Assembly: GCF_034702125.1 (NCBI RefSeq) | Contig: NC_085868.1 | Coordinates: 46,472,264 to 46,536,263 of the forward strand | DNA from: Engraulis encrasicolus | Lineage: Eukaryota > Chordata > Actinopteri > Clupeiformes > Engraulidae | DNA: 64,000 bases | Direction: 5' to 3' | In this document: piece by piece, positions 11,213 through 22,700 of the stretch | Layout: every line of letters starts with the position of its first letter | Position numbering within the stretch: the first letter of the stretch is position 1 | Made by a program: the position numbers and the translations under genes | Notes under the pieces: generated by a model | What the model was told of the DNA's origin: nothing | Databases searched by the model: none | Seen by the model: the letters and a program-made list of their open reading frames with translations, nothing else

Positions 11213-11537
11213 CAGGGGTGCTCAACTAGAAACTGAAAAGGTCCACTCGCCAAATTTCGTATGTTTCCAGGGTCCAAAAAAGTCGCTACGGACCGATGCA
11301 GAAAATAGCCTCACTCGCTGGCCGCACTGGCCTCTTGCTCACTCACTGAGTTGTCATAGTGATGATACTTTTATTTGTCATAAGACTGGCTTCGCAGAAA
11401 TACACATATAGATCGCATGGCAGCGAAATCTCATGTATAATTTACACATATTAAATACAGATGGATTTTGTCTTGGTCCGGATGACATTGCGTTTGGGTC
11501 CGCATCCGGACCTGGGTCCCCCAGTTGAGCACCCCTG
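11213..11537. mobile_element. hAT-type MITE A of a stacked pair
   Basis: The left end CAGGGGTGCTCAACT is mirrored by the right end AGTTGAGCACCCCTG. CTCTATAC lies immediately before (11205-11212) and after (11538-11545), a perfect 8-bp duplication. The element is 325 bp and non-coding. Confidence 0.95.
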
Positions 11538-11545
11538 CTCTATAC

Positions 11546-11905
11546 CAGTGGTTCCCAACCTTTTTCTTAGGGGACCCATGTTTTTACTATTTTAAGCTTT
11601 GGTGACCCAACCACGCGAGCGCCCGCACGAGACGGAGTCACAAGATGTCCTCCGTTTCCTGCAATAACTTATTTTAGTTATTTTATTCCTCAATTCGTCT
11701 TTGGTCAAATATAGAATAAATGTTTAATGTAGCACTTACAATTTGTTGCGTCTATGCATTTATTAGTTAAATGCTTTGTCTTTTATTCAACATGGGATAT
11801 ATATATTTAAAACGAAACCCCTTAAAATCAAGAGGGCTCCGCGACCCCCGTTGGATCTTTGGCGACCCATAAGGGGGGTCCCGACCCATAGGTTGGGAAC
11901 CACTG
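11546..11905. mobile_element. hAT-type MITE B of a stacked pair
   Basis: The left end CAGTGGTTCCCAACC is mirrored exactly by the right end GGTTGGGAACCACTG. It is flanked by CTCTATAC at 11538-11545 and 11906-11913. The left octamer is the same copy that ends MITE A, so both elements used the same target. Confidence 0.95.
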
Positions 11906-12000
11906 CTCTATACTCTCGTGTCAAGGGTAAAGCAGGGGTCATGTGGGGGCTTGTTGCCAGTTTAAAAAAAAAAAAAGATTTTGTACAGTTTGTTTGCTCT

Positions 12001-12397
12001 TTGATGCATCATGGATGAGTGATATAAGGTTTTACACAATTAGACACCCTAATGAACCACGAGAAACCACAGTCTGACAAAAGAGTTGCTGTGGTTGACC
12101 GTGAATCAAATTCAGATCATTTTAACAATAAAAATGAACGAATGAACGAATGAATGAATGAAATAATGAATGAATGAATGAATGAATGAATGAATGAATG
12201 AATGAACAAGTTGCGTGAGGTGTACAACAAGGTGAGGTTGCAACTGTTCAGCATACTGTATATCCATGTTAAAATATATCATTGAATGAATAATGCATAA
12301 TTGTATACACACAAATGAATAGATTAAGTGAGTCAGATCCAAAGGCTGATTTGCTATATCCAAGGTCATGGTCTTTAACACAGCAGTGCGGCAGGCG

Positions 12398-12462
<65 letters not shown>
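12001..12462. repeat. (GA)n-bearing module, copy 1
   Basis: It starts with CATCATGGATGAGTGAT and carries a CAGTCTGACAAAAGAGTTGCTGTG block. An (AATG)n array at about 12131-12205 replaces part of the middle. It ends with CAGCAGTGCGGCAGGCGGAGG followed by (GA)n to about 12460. The same ordered landmarks occur at 12480 and 15085. Confidence 0.85.
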
Positions 12463-12463
<1 letters not shown>

Positions 12464-12479
12464 CATAATTACAATAGCA

Positions 12480-12768
12480 ATGTGATGGATCATGGATGAG
12501 TGATGGAAGGTTTTACACAATTGCACACCCTAATAAACTAACTACAGTCTGACAAAAGAGTTGCTGTGATTTACCAAGAATCACATTCAGATAAATGTCT
12601 CAATGAAAATGAATGATTGATTGAGCACACAAACAAGGTGGGTGAGGTCAGTATACAACTGGCAAGGCATATTTCCATGAATGTTGGAAAAAATACATAA
12701 TTATATACACACAAATCAATAGATTAAGTGAGTCAGATCCAAAGCAGTGCACAGCAGTGCGGCAGGCG

Positions 12769-12856
<88 letters not shown>

Positions 12857-13076
12857 CGCGAGAGAGAGAAACGTACTATTAGACAGCGGAAGATGCAGCA
12901 GCAGTCCTTCTCCTTAACCTACTGAAGGCCTCGAGCAGACTAAAGCTGTTTTTTTGTGTCACTAAAAAAAACCCTTTGGGGTCAGACAAGCAGGGATAGT
13001 TATAGCATGGATTGCCCAAAAGACCTGTTAACCTTCTAGCACCATCTGTTTTTGGACACCCTCACCTCCACCTCCA
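12480..13076. repeat. (GA)n-bearing module, copy 2
   Basis: Same landmarks as copy 1, with a (GA)n tract from about 12772 to 12868. After the tract it continues with AGTCCTTCTCC, a TTTTTGTGTCACTA block and GGATTGCCCAAAAGACC. This right part is shared with copy 3 but not with copy 1. Confidence 0.85.
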
Positions 13077-13245
13077 TCTGGAGCCATTTGTGTGCCCCCA
13101 TCTCTCCTCCCCCTGTCCTCTCCCTGGAGTGAAATTGCGTTTTGTTCCCAGCCAATGTGGTTTGAGTGAGGTAGAGTTGTGTATTTCATGATATGACCCT
13201 GTTAGATTTTGTTGTACATCTGAGACAGATTTTTTGGAAGTGTTT

Positions 13246-13562
13246 GATACACAGTGGATGCGTTCCAATATGCAACCTTGCATCCTCCACTTGTGCTTGT
13301 GGCCTCGTACCAGGACGTAATACGTCGTGATGACATCACTGACACCAGCATTGTATTTCAATATCTCACAAAAGCTGAATTGTAAAGTCATTTTCTCATT
13401 TTCAAACAGGATGGTAAATGAAGAATAGTCCCCCCAAAATTATTTTGGCTAGGCTGACAGCGGGGAAACTTAATTGTTCTCTCCACGGAGGCAGGGCATC
13501 AGCAAAACGTGAGGCCACGAGCCCAAGTAGAGGACGCAAGGTTACATATTGGAATGCAAACA
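13246..13562. mobile_element. MITE with long inverted ends, GATGCGTTCCAATATG family (copy 1)
   Basis: The left end contains GGATGCGTTCCAATATGC and the right end GCAAGGTTACATATTGGAATGC, which are inverted relative to each other and extend about 40 bp. The middle (TGATGACATCACTGACA, CTTTTGTGAGATATTG complement, TCTCCACGGAGG) matches the copy at 23164-23465. No clear target duplication was found, so the superfamily is unassigned. Confidence 0.7.
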
Positions 13563-14185
13563 ACAATTTCACCCTCAGCCATCATTCAAAGGTAGTTCAC
13601 ACAAGACACACTATATATGAGACAACAATGCTGCAACAATGCAGCTCACAATGCAATACAGTGACGAGAAGGGAGGAAATCTTACCCAGGCTCCGCCCTC
13701 GCAGTGACGTAACACCTTTGGCTCTGCTACACTTGCTCAGGAGAAGAGCTTGCTCAGGAAAATTGCTTTCCCTGGCAGGGGAACTCAACCCACATTGTCG
13801 GAAAGCAATCATGGAGGTAGTATAAGAACTGGAGAGAGTGAATAAGTCCCGCCTCCAGTCATTTCAATGGGAAATGCTAGGCTAGTGAATTCAGCCAAAT
13901 TTTTCAGCTTCAAAGATGGAGTCGTTTCCGCCACCAGTTTACTCAGCCAATTACGTGCCACGTTAATGACTGACTTACGATTGACCAGAAAAATAAGTGT
14001 ATATGGAAGACGGGCATTGGATGCATGGAGGTGCCCAACCACACACCTGTAGGTATGTGTGCCCAACACTAAACTCGCGCACCCACCAATCACGTCCACC
14101 CTCTTTGAGCGAAGTGGTGGCGGAATTGTGATGAGGAAGTGCCTTGCTAATCGGCGAAGCTAATCAGCCAAATCCTGATCCCCTG
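13563..14185. other. No gene recognised
   Basis: Contains no exon that can be supported, although it is somewhat richer in GC than its surroundings. Open frames here lack recognisable domains. Confidence 0.5.
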
Positions 14186-14189
14186 GAAG

Positions 14190-14440
14190 CAATCAACTTT
14201 GAGCATCACCAACGGTCCTGGGTAGAGGAGTGTTCAAGGCAGTGACGTGGTTTAAGCAGAGACATTCTATTGGGACTAAGAAAATGTTTGTCTTAAGCTT
14301 AGGCTCAGCCTTTTCTGCCCTCGACCAGTGGAGAAGCAAGGGAGGTGGGTCAACCATGCTGTTTGAGAATGTTAGTTGTCATACTCTTGGTCAGACCAAG
14401 TCTCGAAGATATTTGAAAGTCATGGTAATCAGGCTAGGGA
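14190..14440. repeat. Dispersed repeat shared with 38205-38625
   Basis: GTTCAAGGCAGTGAC, GGTTTAAGCA, TTCTATTGGGACTAA, a GACCAGTGG-like block, GGTCAGACCAAGTCTC and AATCAGGCTA occur here in the same order as at 38205-38625. It is probably a transposon family with a TAGCCTGATTA-type end. No coding frame is recognised. Confidence 0.7.
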
Positions 14441-14659
14441 ATCCCTCTCTCCCTCTTTCCCTCTCTCTCTGTCTCCCTCTATCGCCCTACTCACCACTCA
14501 CCCCTCATAGCCGCCTAATGGACCACAGATTAAATCAGCCACAGGCAGGGCTGTGGTAAAGTGGCTGGATGAAGCCAGCCATTAGTCTGGTGTCCGCAGG
14601 GATTAGCCAGCTCACACTGGGCCTGTGGTGACTCCGGAGTGGGCAGCGGGTTCTCACTC

Positions 14660-14861
<202 letters not shown>

Positions 14862-15084
14862 AAGGGCCGGGGGTCAGTGAGATGAGTCATAGAAAACGCC
14901 ATGGATTATTTTGGATTACTACGCCATCACTGATCCTGCAGGTAACAATCACTTGACAGAACACTCGCGTGGAACTGTGCAGTCTTACTCACGATCGCCC
15001 CTAGAGATTTTGACTGTTGATTTTTTTATTAAAGGATGAACCTACAATTCACATATCTCTTCTATTAGATCTACAATTACAGTT

Positions 15085-15412
15085 GCAATGTGATGGATCA
15101 TGGATGAGTGATGGAAGGTTTTACACAACTGCACACCCTAATAAACTAACTACAGTCTGACAAAAGAGTTGCTGTGATTTACCAAGAATCATATTCAGAT
15201 AAATTTCTCAATGAAAATGAATTCATGATTGCGCACACAAACAAGGTGGGTGAGGTCAGTATACAACTGGCGAGGCATATTTCCATGAATGTTGGAAAAA
15301 ATACATAATTATATACACACAAATCAATAGATGAAGTGAGTCAGATCCAAAGGCTGATTTGCTTTATCCAAGGTCATGGTCTTAAACACAGCAGTGCGGC
15401 AGGCGGAGGTGG

Positions 15413-15511
<99 letters not shown>

Positions 15512-15692
15512 ACTTTTACACAGATGCAGCAGAGTCCTTCTCCGTAACCCGCTGAAGACCTCGAACATGCTAGCTCCTAGAGCTGTTTTTGTGTCACTAG
15601 AAAAAAGACTTTGTGTCAGTAGGCCTAGAGTCTGGATTGCCCAAAAGACCCGTTAACCTACCAACTGTGTTTGAGCACCCTCACCTCCACTT
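15085..15692. repeat. (GA)n-bearing module, copy 3
   Basis: Contains the GATGGATCATGGATGAGTGA start, the CAGTCTGACAAAAGAG block, GGTGGGTGAGGTCAGTATAC, GTGCGGCAGGCGGAGG, (GA)n at about 15412-15508 and the right part ending near CACCCTCACCTCCAC. It aligns over its whole length with copy 2 at a distance of 2.6 kb. Confidence 0.85.
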
Positions 15693-16458
15693 ACATAATC
15701 TCTATTAAGAGAGATCTCTATGGAGGTTTACAATTCACTGTAGTTTAGCTGAGTTAGTAACTAAACCACATTATTGGAATATGCCCCTGGCTCACCGACT
15801 GCTCAGTTCTTTAGTTATTACTACCGTAGCTCTAACTTAGCTTCTCATGGAAGAGCTTTGTTGGTCTCATTTTGTTGATAACATTTATACATACAGTAAT
15901 ATTGCTGAACTATGCTGAGTTTTTCTGGCCACGTGTTTCATCATAATATACAAAGTTTAGGTTTTAAAATCCCACTACCCACACTACGCGACTTCTCATC
16001 AAAGTTTGGTCTGAAAAGCTCTTAACTTTAAAAAAAACCTTAGTTTTATGAAGTTTTGTGTTTTTCATATGAAGTCAGTTTGATTTGTTCAGACTTCAAA
16101 AGAAGAGTGTTTTTCTGTCCTCTCTCGACGTTCCATAAATGATCTAAGAGAATGCCATAATATGCATTCCATGAATTCCTTTTTCTAAATAGCAAGACTC
16201 AGTTGAATATTTATTGTTTGCCATCCATTTTTAAATATAAGTCTTCAAAGCTTCAGCAGCTAGGTGAGTCTCCCTCGGTCTCATATGGGACGGGAAAGTA
16301 AACATGTGTTCACACTTACATGTCAAAAACTGTCTCATCAGCAGCAGTGAGCGCTATAACTGCCTCCATCTTTCTCTCCGAGAGCACATGGTATCAGACT
16401 TCACATCCGCAGATGTTGAGGTAATGTTATAACACACACTATGGGTTGTGCTGCCGAC
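15693..16458. other. No gene recognised
   Basis: AT-rich unique sequence with no assignable repeat or exon. Confidence 0.55.
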
Positions 16459-16462
16459 TTAA

Positions 16463-16686
16463 CCCATTTTGTCCTAAGCCCTTTTTGGGAAAGGGTGCCC
16501 TCTGCCTATTAAATCCTCAGCCTCCGAAGCACATACAAACCTGAAATGAGTTACATTTAAAAGCCAGGACCCTTGTTTTTCCTTAGAATGTGTTCATTCA
16601 GCTCTAACTTACCCACATATCTAATTAAACAGCTCAAATCTAAAAAACTTGAATGCAGTGTTTATGTGTCTCCAGGACACAATGGG
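16463..16686. mobile_element. piggyBac-like MITE (TTAA flanks, CCC ends)
   Basis: The left end CCCATTTTGTCCT and right end AGGACACAATGGG are inverted. TTAA flanks both sides (16459-16462 and 16687-16690). TTAA duplication with CCC termini is the hallmark of piggyBac-derived elements. It is 224 bp and non-coding. Confidence 0.7.
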
Positions 16687-16690
16687 TTAA

Positions 16691-17284
16691 TCAAGCAAAA
16701 GTAATTTACAAAATGAATCTTAGCAAATCAATCAAAGTAAAGCTGTTTGTGAAATGTACAACTCTTTCTTCCTCATTCCACATTTAAGGATAAAAAAACC
16801 TTCTCTGTAAATGTCCAAAAACACGTCTTCACTGTTTGTATTTTTGCAGTGAATACAGGCACCACACCTCTATAGGTGACTTTTGGCTTAGGGAAGCGCA
16901 TCTTGAGTTTGTCAGCTGGTAAATGGCTTTTGGCCAAGCTGTCTTTGACTATTGGCAGTGGAAGGCAGTTGAAGCCTTTGCAAACAATGAGGAGAAGGCA
17001 TCATCATCACTCAATAATATGTCCCAGTTTTGTGGTGTGGCATACTTAACTGCAGCCTCTTAATGTAGATGTGGTCTCCGGCGGGCCTATTCACTATTTG
17101 CTGAAAATACTCAACTACATCATAACAACATTGCTATGACAGTACAGAGAGCCTTAGGTAAGAGATTAAAACATGGGTGACAGTAAGGTTATAACACAAA
17201 GGGGTTAATAGCCATGTTGCCGTATTGTGTAGAGGATGTTGTTGCATCCTAGGATGTTGTTGTGACTTGAAGTGTCCATGCTCA
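16691..17284. other. No gene recognised
   Basis: Unique AT-rich sequence. Nothing can be assigned. Confidence 0.55.
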
Positions 17285-17292
17285 GCAGTCAC

Positions 17293-17667
17293 TAGGGATG
17301 CAAATTATCGATTAATTCATTAATCATTAGGCTAGTTGATAGCCTTATCGATTACGATTAATTGATAAGCAGCGTTTTCCCCCCAAAATCTCAATGTTTC
17401 TCGAAAAAAAACTACTAAATCTAAAATTTTTAATTAAAAATTGAGATAAAATACCACATTTAAATGAATTCTATTTCAATTATTTAATCCAAAGGTGATT
17501 TAAATATTCCCACTACTCACACCCGTCTTCACACACACTCTTCACATGCCCATTTCACCTGGGTCTCTTGTCAGTTGAATTGTCGATTAATTGCGATTAA
17601 TGTTTTTTAATCGATTAATGCATTGATCAATTAAAGTCGATTAATCGATTAATCGTTTGCATCCCTA
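17293..17667. mobile_element. hAT-type MITE with TAGGGATGCA ends
   Basis: TAGGGATGCAAA at the left is mirrored by TTTGCATCCCTA at the right, and GCAGTCAC flanks both sides (17285-17292, 17668-17675), a perfect 8-bp duplication. Both arms consist of repeated CGATTAAT words, which make the element strongly self-complementary. It is 375 bp and non-coding. Confidence 0.93.
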
Positions 17668-17675
17668 GCAGTCAC

Positions 17676-18026
17676 CTTATTGAGCAACAATATATCCCAT
17701 GTATGGTTGAGCTGCAGTCTGACCTCTCACGGTCAGTTAGGAGTGCAGTCTATGTGCTGTCCTGTGATGATGTACAGTAGTGACATAGTTGGGGTTGAAA
17801 GTAGGCTCGTGTTTGTGATGGGCAATCTTGGTTATCAGCCCTTCAGTGCTCCTGAAGGATTCGATGGTGACTCATTTCTGGTGAAAGGGGGGGAATATCC
17901 AGTCGATGGCTCATTCTATTCCAACTCTTTTCTTGGTGATATAAGAATATGTATAGGCTACAGCAGATTACTCTTTTTTCCCAAAGCAATTGTCCCTTGT
18001 GGTAAATGCATGAGAATTGCGTAGAA
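17676..18026. other. No gene recognised
   Basis: An open frame of about 114 codons spans most of this stretch but has no recognisable domain and overlaps the MITE edge. It is not called as a gene. Confidence 0.4.
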
Positions 18027-18232
18027 CAGTGTTTTTCAACCACTGTGCCGGGGAACACTAGTGTGCCGTGAGAGATCATTTGGTGTGCCGTTGAAAATCA
18101 TGGAATGACTGTACATTGTTAATATAGGCAATAGGATTTTACTTTCAGTTAGCATTTACAATTGGCTGTGTGCCTTGGGATTTTGTCCTCAAAAAAAAGG
18201 TGTACCTTGGCTCAAAAAAGGTTGAAAACCTC
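18027..18232. mobile_element. Probable hAT-type MITE, CAGTGTTTTTCAACC
   Basis: The left end CAGTGTTTTTCAACC is followed by GTGTGCCG words typical of this group. The right side carries AAAGGTTGAAAAC, the inverse of the left end, but has lost the final CACTG. No good octamer duplication was found. Confidence 0.6.
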
Positions 18233-18524
18233 AATGATGATAAAATGATGACACTCTCAGGTTGACCTTAGAGGTCAGTTGGAGGTCCTTGAGGTCACCA
18301 CCAGGATATTTCCTGTATTGTACTGTATTGAAGAAAGTTTTAGCATGTGATGTACATATACAGGTATCATGAACATCTAGGCTATGTATCTAAGCATTGG
18401 TTGAGTGATTAAAATAACTTCAAGTACGGAAACTACGGATTCGCCCCAAGACAAATACATGAGCTAGATAAATTCACATCACATGAAGTCTTCAGGTACC
18501 TGCTACTGCATGTATTTCTTCCAG

Positions 18525-18628
18525 GCATTCAGGGTCCCCTGTCGTCAACTTCTGTGCATCCAGAGCTCGACCCTTTTACAGAGAAGAATCCCGCAGACAT
18601 GTCTGGCTTTGATCAGAACTCTGTCTGA
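18525..18628 (+). CDS. Possible terminal coding exon of an unknown host gene
   Basis: A pyrimidine-rich acceptor (TGTATTTCTTCCAG) ends at 18524. It is followed by 2 bases and 33 open codons (18527-18625) and a TGA at 18626-18628. The segment is more balanced in composition than its flanks. The encoded tail is hydrophilic with acidic residues (an HPELDPF stretch, an NPADMSGFDQNSV end). I do not recognise the family. No upstream exon of the gene was found in this window, and a chance open frame is possible. Confidence 0.3.
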
Positions 18629-19272
18629 GACCAGACCACTGTCCACCATGAAGGGAGAACTGTCTGTGTTGCCCTAAAGTTTATTTCTAGTGAACTTGAC
18701 AGACACATTGAATGACTGAAAACAGATATTGATTGACTGAGTGATTGATTGGTTGGTTGGTAGGTTGATTGATTGCTGTGAATGTGCTGACAACACATGG
18801 CAAGAAAGTTATCTTAGGTCGAATAATTACAGTAGTACCCTTTGCACCACCTCTAAAAACCTCTGCATACTTTGTAAGGTGATGCAATATTGAATGTTCT
18901 GACATTTACTTTCTATTTCGCAGGGATGCTCTGTCTTCTGTTGGGTACTGTCTATGATAAATGCGGAATGACCTTTGGGTTTTGCAGTTACATTGATCAT
19001 CCATTTTTTCTAGTCAGCCTGCAGACTCTTTTGCCCAGGGCAGCAGTGTGAGAGTGGAGAAACCCTTCACAACAGGATTTATTGCGCTCACTTTTTAAAA
19101 TACATAAATTAAATGATTTACATTTTGCCTCTAACAACCTCCTGGGCTGTGCAATTGTTATTCTAGTAGTCTATGCACCCATCACTTTCTATTGATTCGA
19201 AAAAGCCAAAGCCAAAATCTTTGGAAGTTGAGATATAGTATGTGCACATACAGTATATGCATATCAATTGAC
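18629..19272. other. No gene recognised
   Basis: A degenerate (GATT/GGTT)n run lies at about 18727-18776. The rest is unassigned; if the preceding exon is real this would begin with its 3' UTR. Confidence 0.5.
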
Positions 19273-19276
19273 TTAA

Positions 19277-19609
19277 AGTGACAATGTCCCATTTTTGGAA
19301 ATAAGCTTATTTTACACCTCCCCTTGAGTTAAATAATAGGGTTTTACCGTTCTCCTGTACTTTGAACCGTTCTCTGGGTATGGCAGTGCAAATTTTACCT
19401 CCAAGCTAGCAGTTAACATTGAGTACTATGAGACCAGTTAGCTGCCAGCTGGTCTCATATAACTCAATGTTAACTGCTAGCCCGGAGGTAAAATTTGCAC
19501 TGCCATACCCAGAGAACGGTTGGAAGGACAGGAGAACGGTAAAACCCTATTATTTAACTCAAGGGGAGGTGTAAAATAAGCTTATTTCCAAAAATGGGAC
19601 AGCATCACT
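19277..19609. mobile_element. TTAA-flanked foldback MITE
   Basis: The first and last 150-160 bp are near-perfect inverted copies, sharing TCCCATTTTTGGAAATAAGC, AAATAATAGGGTTTTACCG and GGGTATGGCAGTGCAAATTT. The centre (GAGACCAG with CTGGTCTC) continues the palindrome. TTAA lies at both ends (19273-19276, 19610-19613), with AAGTGA-type termini. The TTAA target suits Kolobok or piggyBac; the termini favour the former slightly. Confidence 0.85.
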
Positions 19610-19832
19610 TTAAGCTTGTGTCGCATACTCTTATATGCTACAACGTCAACTACAAGAAGGTATCCGACAAATAAAACCTTGAATCTTTTCTCCTAAGACA
19701 TGCGACAAAGAAAATCTTCAGTGTTGCTTCCTAACTCTAGATTTCCAAGCCAGAAGGTCAGAGACGTGTTCTGAGTTGTAAAGTGCAGGCCTGTGTGTGC
19801 ACTGCTGACCTTGTGCCACATTTGTCTGTAGT

Positions 19833-20080
19833 CAAGGATGGATTACTGCAAGGGCCTACCGGGCCCAGGCCCAGGGGCCCAAGAGTCCAGAGGGCCCTGA
19901 AGCCCAATCCTCTAAATTTCCATTCTCATGTTGCGTAAAATCACACTTTTAACAACTCTATTTTCACATATTTTCAGGGGAAAACACCTGAATGCCCAAC
20001 AATATAGGGTCTCTAACATCTGGAGGGGGCCCTTTCTTGTTGTCTGGCCCAGGGGCCCATGGAGTCATGATCCGTCCCTG
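19833..20080. mobile_element. hAT-type MITE with CAAGGATGGAT / ATCCGTCCCTG ends
   Basis: The ends are imperfect inverted repeats and TCTGTAGT flanks both sides (19825-19832, 20081-20088), an exact 8-bp duplication. The interior has GGGCCC-rich blocks like other hAT MITEs here. It is 248 bp and non-coding. Confidence 0.9.
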
Positions 20081-20088
20081 TCTGTAGT

Positions 20089-20655
20089 GACAGGGCGTCT
20101 GGATCAGTTAAGTTTATGCTCTGTGGCTCAACTAGGCACAATGCTTGTGTGCATCTCACAAGGCTAATGGATCTGATTGTATTCGCCTGTCCTGAAAGAC
20201 ATGTAGTGAAAGGAAGCCAAAGTGGTTGGTGTCTGCGCCAGACTCAAAACCGTGTGTTGCTTGCTGCGACTGCTCACCAAAAAAGAATGAGGCGCACACA
20301 AGGCTTCAAGCTAAGAATGTATATGGTGGCCGTGAAGTTAACAAAAGAAGTCATTAGGACCAAACTGGAGCTACAGACATTTCGGACATAGTCCATTATC
20401 TCAATGTCTCCAGTAGTGCGCCTCGTCTTTTTTGACTCCCTGAAAGACATGTACGCATATTACATGAATCACATTATAGGAACCCTTCCGGCCTCTTCAG
20501 AGACAGTGCTTGGCAGAGGCCATGTGAAATCAGGAAGCGTTGACACGTGTCATGATAACTTGCTCTCTGAGGCTACAGACAGCTCCCCACCTGTCAGTCT
20601 GCATGATGCAAATATGTGAACCTCTAACGTCATCCCCATTAGTAATGACCCTGGA
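20089..20655. other. No gene recognised
   Basis: Three open frames of 70-90 codons overlap here, but none shows a known domain or flanking splice signals that convince. Confidence 0.45.
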
Positions 20656-20659
20656 ACGG

Positions 20660-20960
20660 TGGGGTCAGCCAACATGAAAAAAAAACGGGCGAATAGACCA
20701 GGCGCGACGAGATCCAAGCGACAGAGAATAGCTTCTGTGCAGCAAGAGTGATACGAGTGATTGAAGCGACTAGAGTATGTCCGTTAAAAGCAGAAGGCAA
20801 GCATTCGAACATTCCCATTGGCTGTGGCAACTGTTGGCAAACCGTGTCATAGCTAACTTGCATAATATTCCCAGCAGTCCAACTACAAACTGTCGCTCTT
20901 GTCGCGGAAATCGCGTCTAGTCGCCCGAATCGACTAAAAAAAGTCAATTACTTCCGTGGC
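20660..20960. mobile_element. Possible MITE with degenerate inverted ends
   Basis: CGGGCGAATAGACCAGGCGCGACGA-like sequence near 20688-20712 is inverted relative to the TCGCGTCTAGTCGCCCG stretch near 20908-20925, and both sides carry GCGACAG words. The limits and target duplication were not resolved. Confidence 0.35.
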
Positions 20961-21253
20961 TCGCCTCACTCAGGTCACGGCCAGTGTATTCGTGCGGTAA
21001 CCCAGGAAAGTGAATAGACAAGCATTGTGTATTGATTATGTGATGTCATTTCATTACACAGAGTCAGTAAGGGTGAGCAGCTGGAATGGAGTAAGTTGCA
21101 GGATTCTTGCCTGCCGAAGATAGATCTCCCGGAACATCAGATTCACTGCTTGATCTAAGCGAATGTCGGTGACATGTTATTGCCATGTCTGAAATGGACG
21201 CTTTTGATTGGTTTAGGCGGATTAGGCCTCCTACTGTCATGATAATAGCCCCC

Positions 21254-21421
21254 CAGAGGCGCATCTTGCCACCAGGCAAGGCAGGCAGCCGCTTGGGGCC
21301 CCCAAGCCCATAGATAGTGAATTACAGCCCATACTGTACTACAGTAGTGGCGATTTTGGTTCAAATGTTCATTCTTTTGCATTTTCGCTTGGGGCCCCAC
21401 CTGACCCTAGAATCGCCTCTG
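21254..21421. mobile_element. Probable hAT-type MITE, CAGAGGCGCATCTTG
   Basis: The left CAGAGGCG and right CGCCTCTG ends are inverted, and the interior repeats CGCTTGGGGCCCC on both arms. Flanking octamers do not match, so the edges are less certain. Confidence 0.55.
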
Positions 21422-21782
21422 CCTCTACATGCCAAAGCCGCCTGTGATGCTGTCCATGCAGGTGCTCTTATTATTCTCATGTCAAGACAAGCTGTTGTCA
21501 TCTATAATCTATTGGACAAATAGAGGTAAAGGATATTTTACACTGCTGACTGTGTGCTTTTACAACGCAGAAAATGTAGTCTGCCTAATACTGAGAGAGA
21601 ACCTGGATATGCTGCTGATGCCTGCATGCCTATACTGCTGGCTTCTCTGTTTTCCATGTTGATTTGGTATATTGGTTTAGTATTGGTATTTCAAGCTATA
21701 GCATTTATCTATCCAGCTGTCTGTCTACTATCTATTATATCTATCTGTGTCTATACAGAATCAATTGTACCTGTCTGTCCGT

Positions 21783-21785
21783 CCA

Positions 21786-21820
<35 letters not shown>

Positions 21821-21881
21821 GGCTGGCTGGCTGGCTGGCTGACTGGCTGGCTGCTTGTCTGTCTGTCTGTCCGTCTTTTCC
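21783..21881. repeat. (CTGT)n / (GGCT)n tetranucleotide microsatellite
   Basis: CTGT repeats from about 21783, then GGCT repeats to about 21852, then CTGT again. Open frames over it are artefacts. Confidence 0.95.
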
Positions 21882-21936
21882 CTGTGTTTTACTTTCATAC
21901 AGATGTAATGGAAGTGAGAGGATGTGTGTGTGTGTA

Positions 21937-22095
21937 GGAGGTGTTTTGGGTGCAGTGTGTGGTCCCCAGGAGGTGTTTTGGGTGCAGTGGGCCCCAGGAG
22001 GTGTTTTGGGTGCAGTGTCTGGCCCCCAGGAGGTGTTTTGGGTGCAGTGTCTGGTCCCCAGGAGGTGTTTGGGGTGCAGTGTCTGGCCCCCAGGA
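21937..22095. repeat. Minisatellite, about 32-bp unit, five copies
   Basis: The unit AGGAGGTGTTTTGGGTGCAG plus a variable TGTCTGGCCCCC part recurs about five times, with one copy shortened after the GTGCAG. It lies between two microsatellites and has no visible function. Confidence 0.9.
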
Positions 22096-22247
22096 GCAGC
22101 ATCTGTATGCTGTGTAAGCAGCAGACAGGAGAGTGACTACGGTAGGTGATGATCTGAGCTCAGTATTGACCGCATTGGAGACATTTGCAGCAGTGGAGGA
22201 GCAGAATTTTGGCACCCGAACAAAGACCTGTCACACTGCAATATGGG

Positions 22248-22248
<1 letters not shown>

Positions 22249-22311
<63 letters not shown>

Positions 22312-22330
22312 GCGTGTGTGTGTGTGTGTA
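22249..22330. repeat. (GT)n microsatellite
   Basis: A GT tract with a few GC interruptions near its end. Confidence 0.97.
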
Positions 22331-22539
22331 CATGGGGAGAAGAGAGATGGGGGAAAGGTGGGAAAGGAGGTTCTGAGATGGGTGATGGGTTGGGGTTGGG
22401 GGGTTGCAATTTGAAAAGGACTCGCACCAGCAGAGGTGCGACAGAGCACCATGCTGATAGATGGATTTGTCCCAGCCAAGCCTGAAAATAATGCAAGTTC
22501 TTTTAATTAGCTCGCATTGATTCTGGCCAAACCAGGAGG
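22331..22539. other. Purine-rich spacer, no gene
   Basis: A G/A-rich stretch follows the GT tract. Nothing is assigned. Confidence 0.5.
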
Positions 22540-22547
22540 GTTGACAG

Positions 22548-22692
22548 CACGGCTGGACCAGGCCATCTGGCATAGCGGGCATTTCCCGGTGGGCACCGGG
22601 CTCACTGGTGAGTCAGTTCTCTGGCGCCAATTATAAGGGGGCCCTTTAATCCAAAAGTGCCCGGGCCCTATTTCTCCCCCAGACCAGCCCTG
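22548..22692. mobile_element. hAT-type MITE, CAGGGCTGGACTGG family (copy 2)
   Basis: The ends are CACGGCTGGACCAGG and CCAGACCAGCCCTG. GTTGACAG flanks both sides exactly (22540-22547, 22693-22700). The internal GGGCATTTCCCGGTGGGC and AAAAGTGCCCGGGCCC are shared with the 37704-37940 copy. It is 145 bp. Confidence 0.93.
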
Positions 22693-22700
22693 GTTGACAG

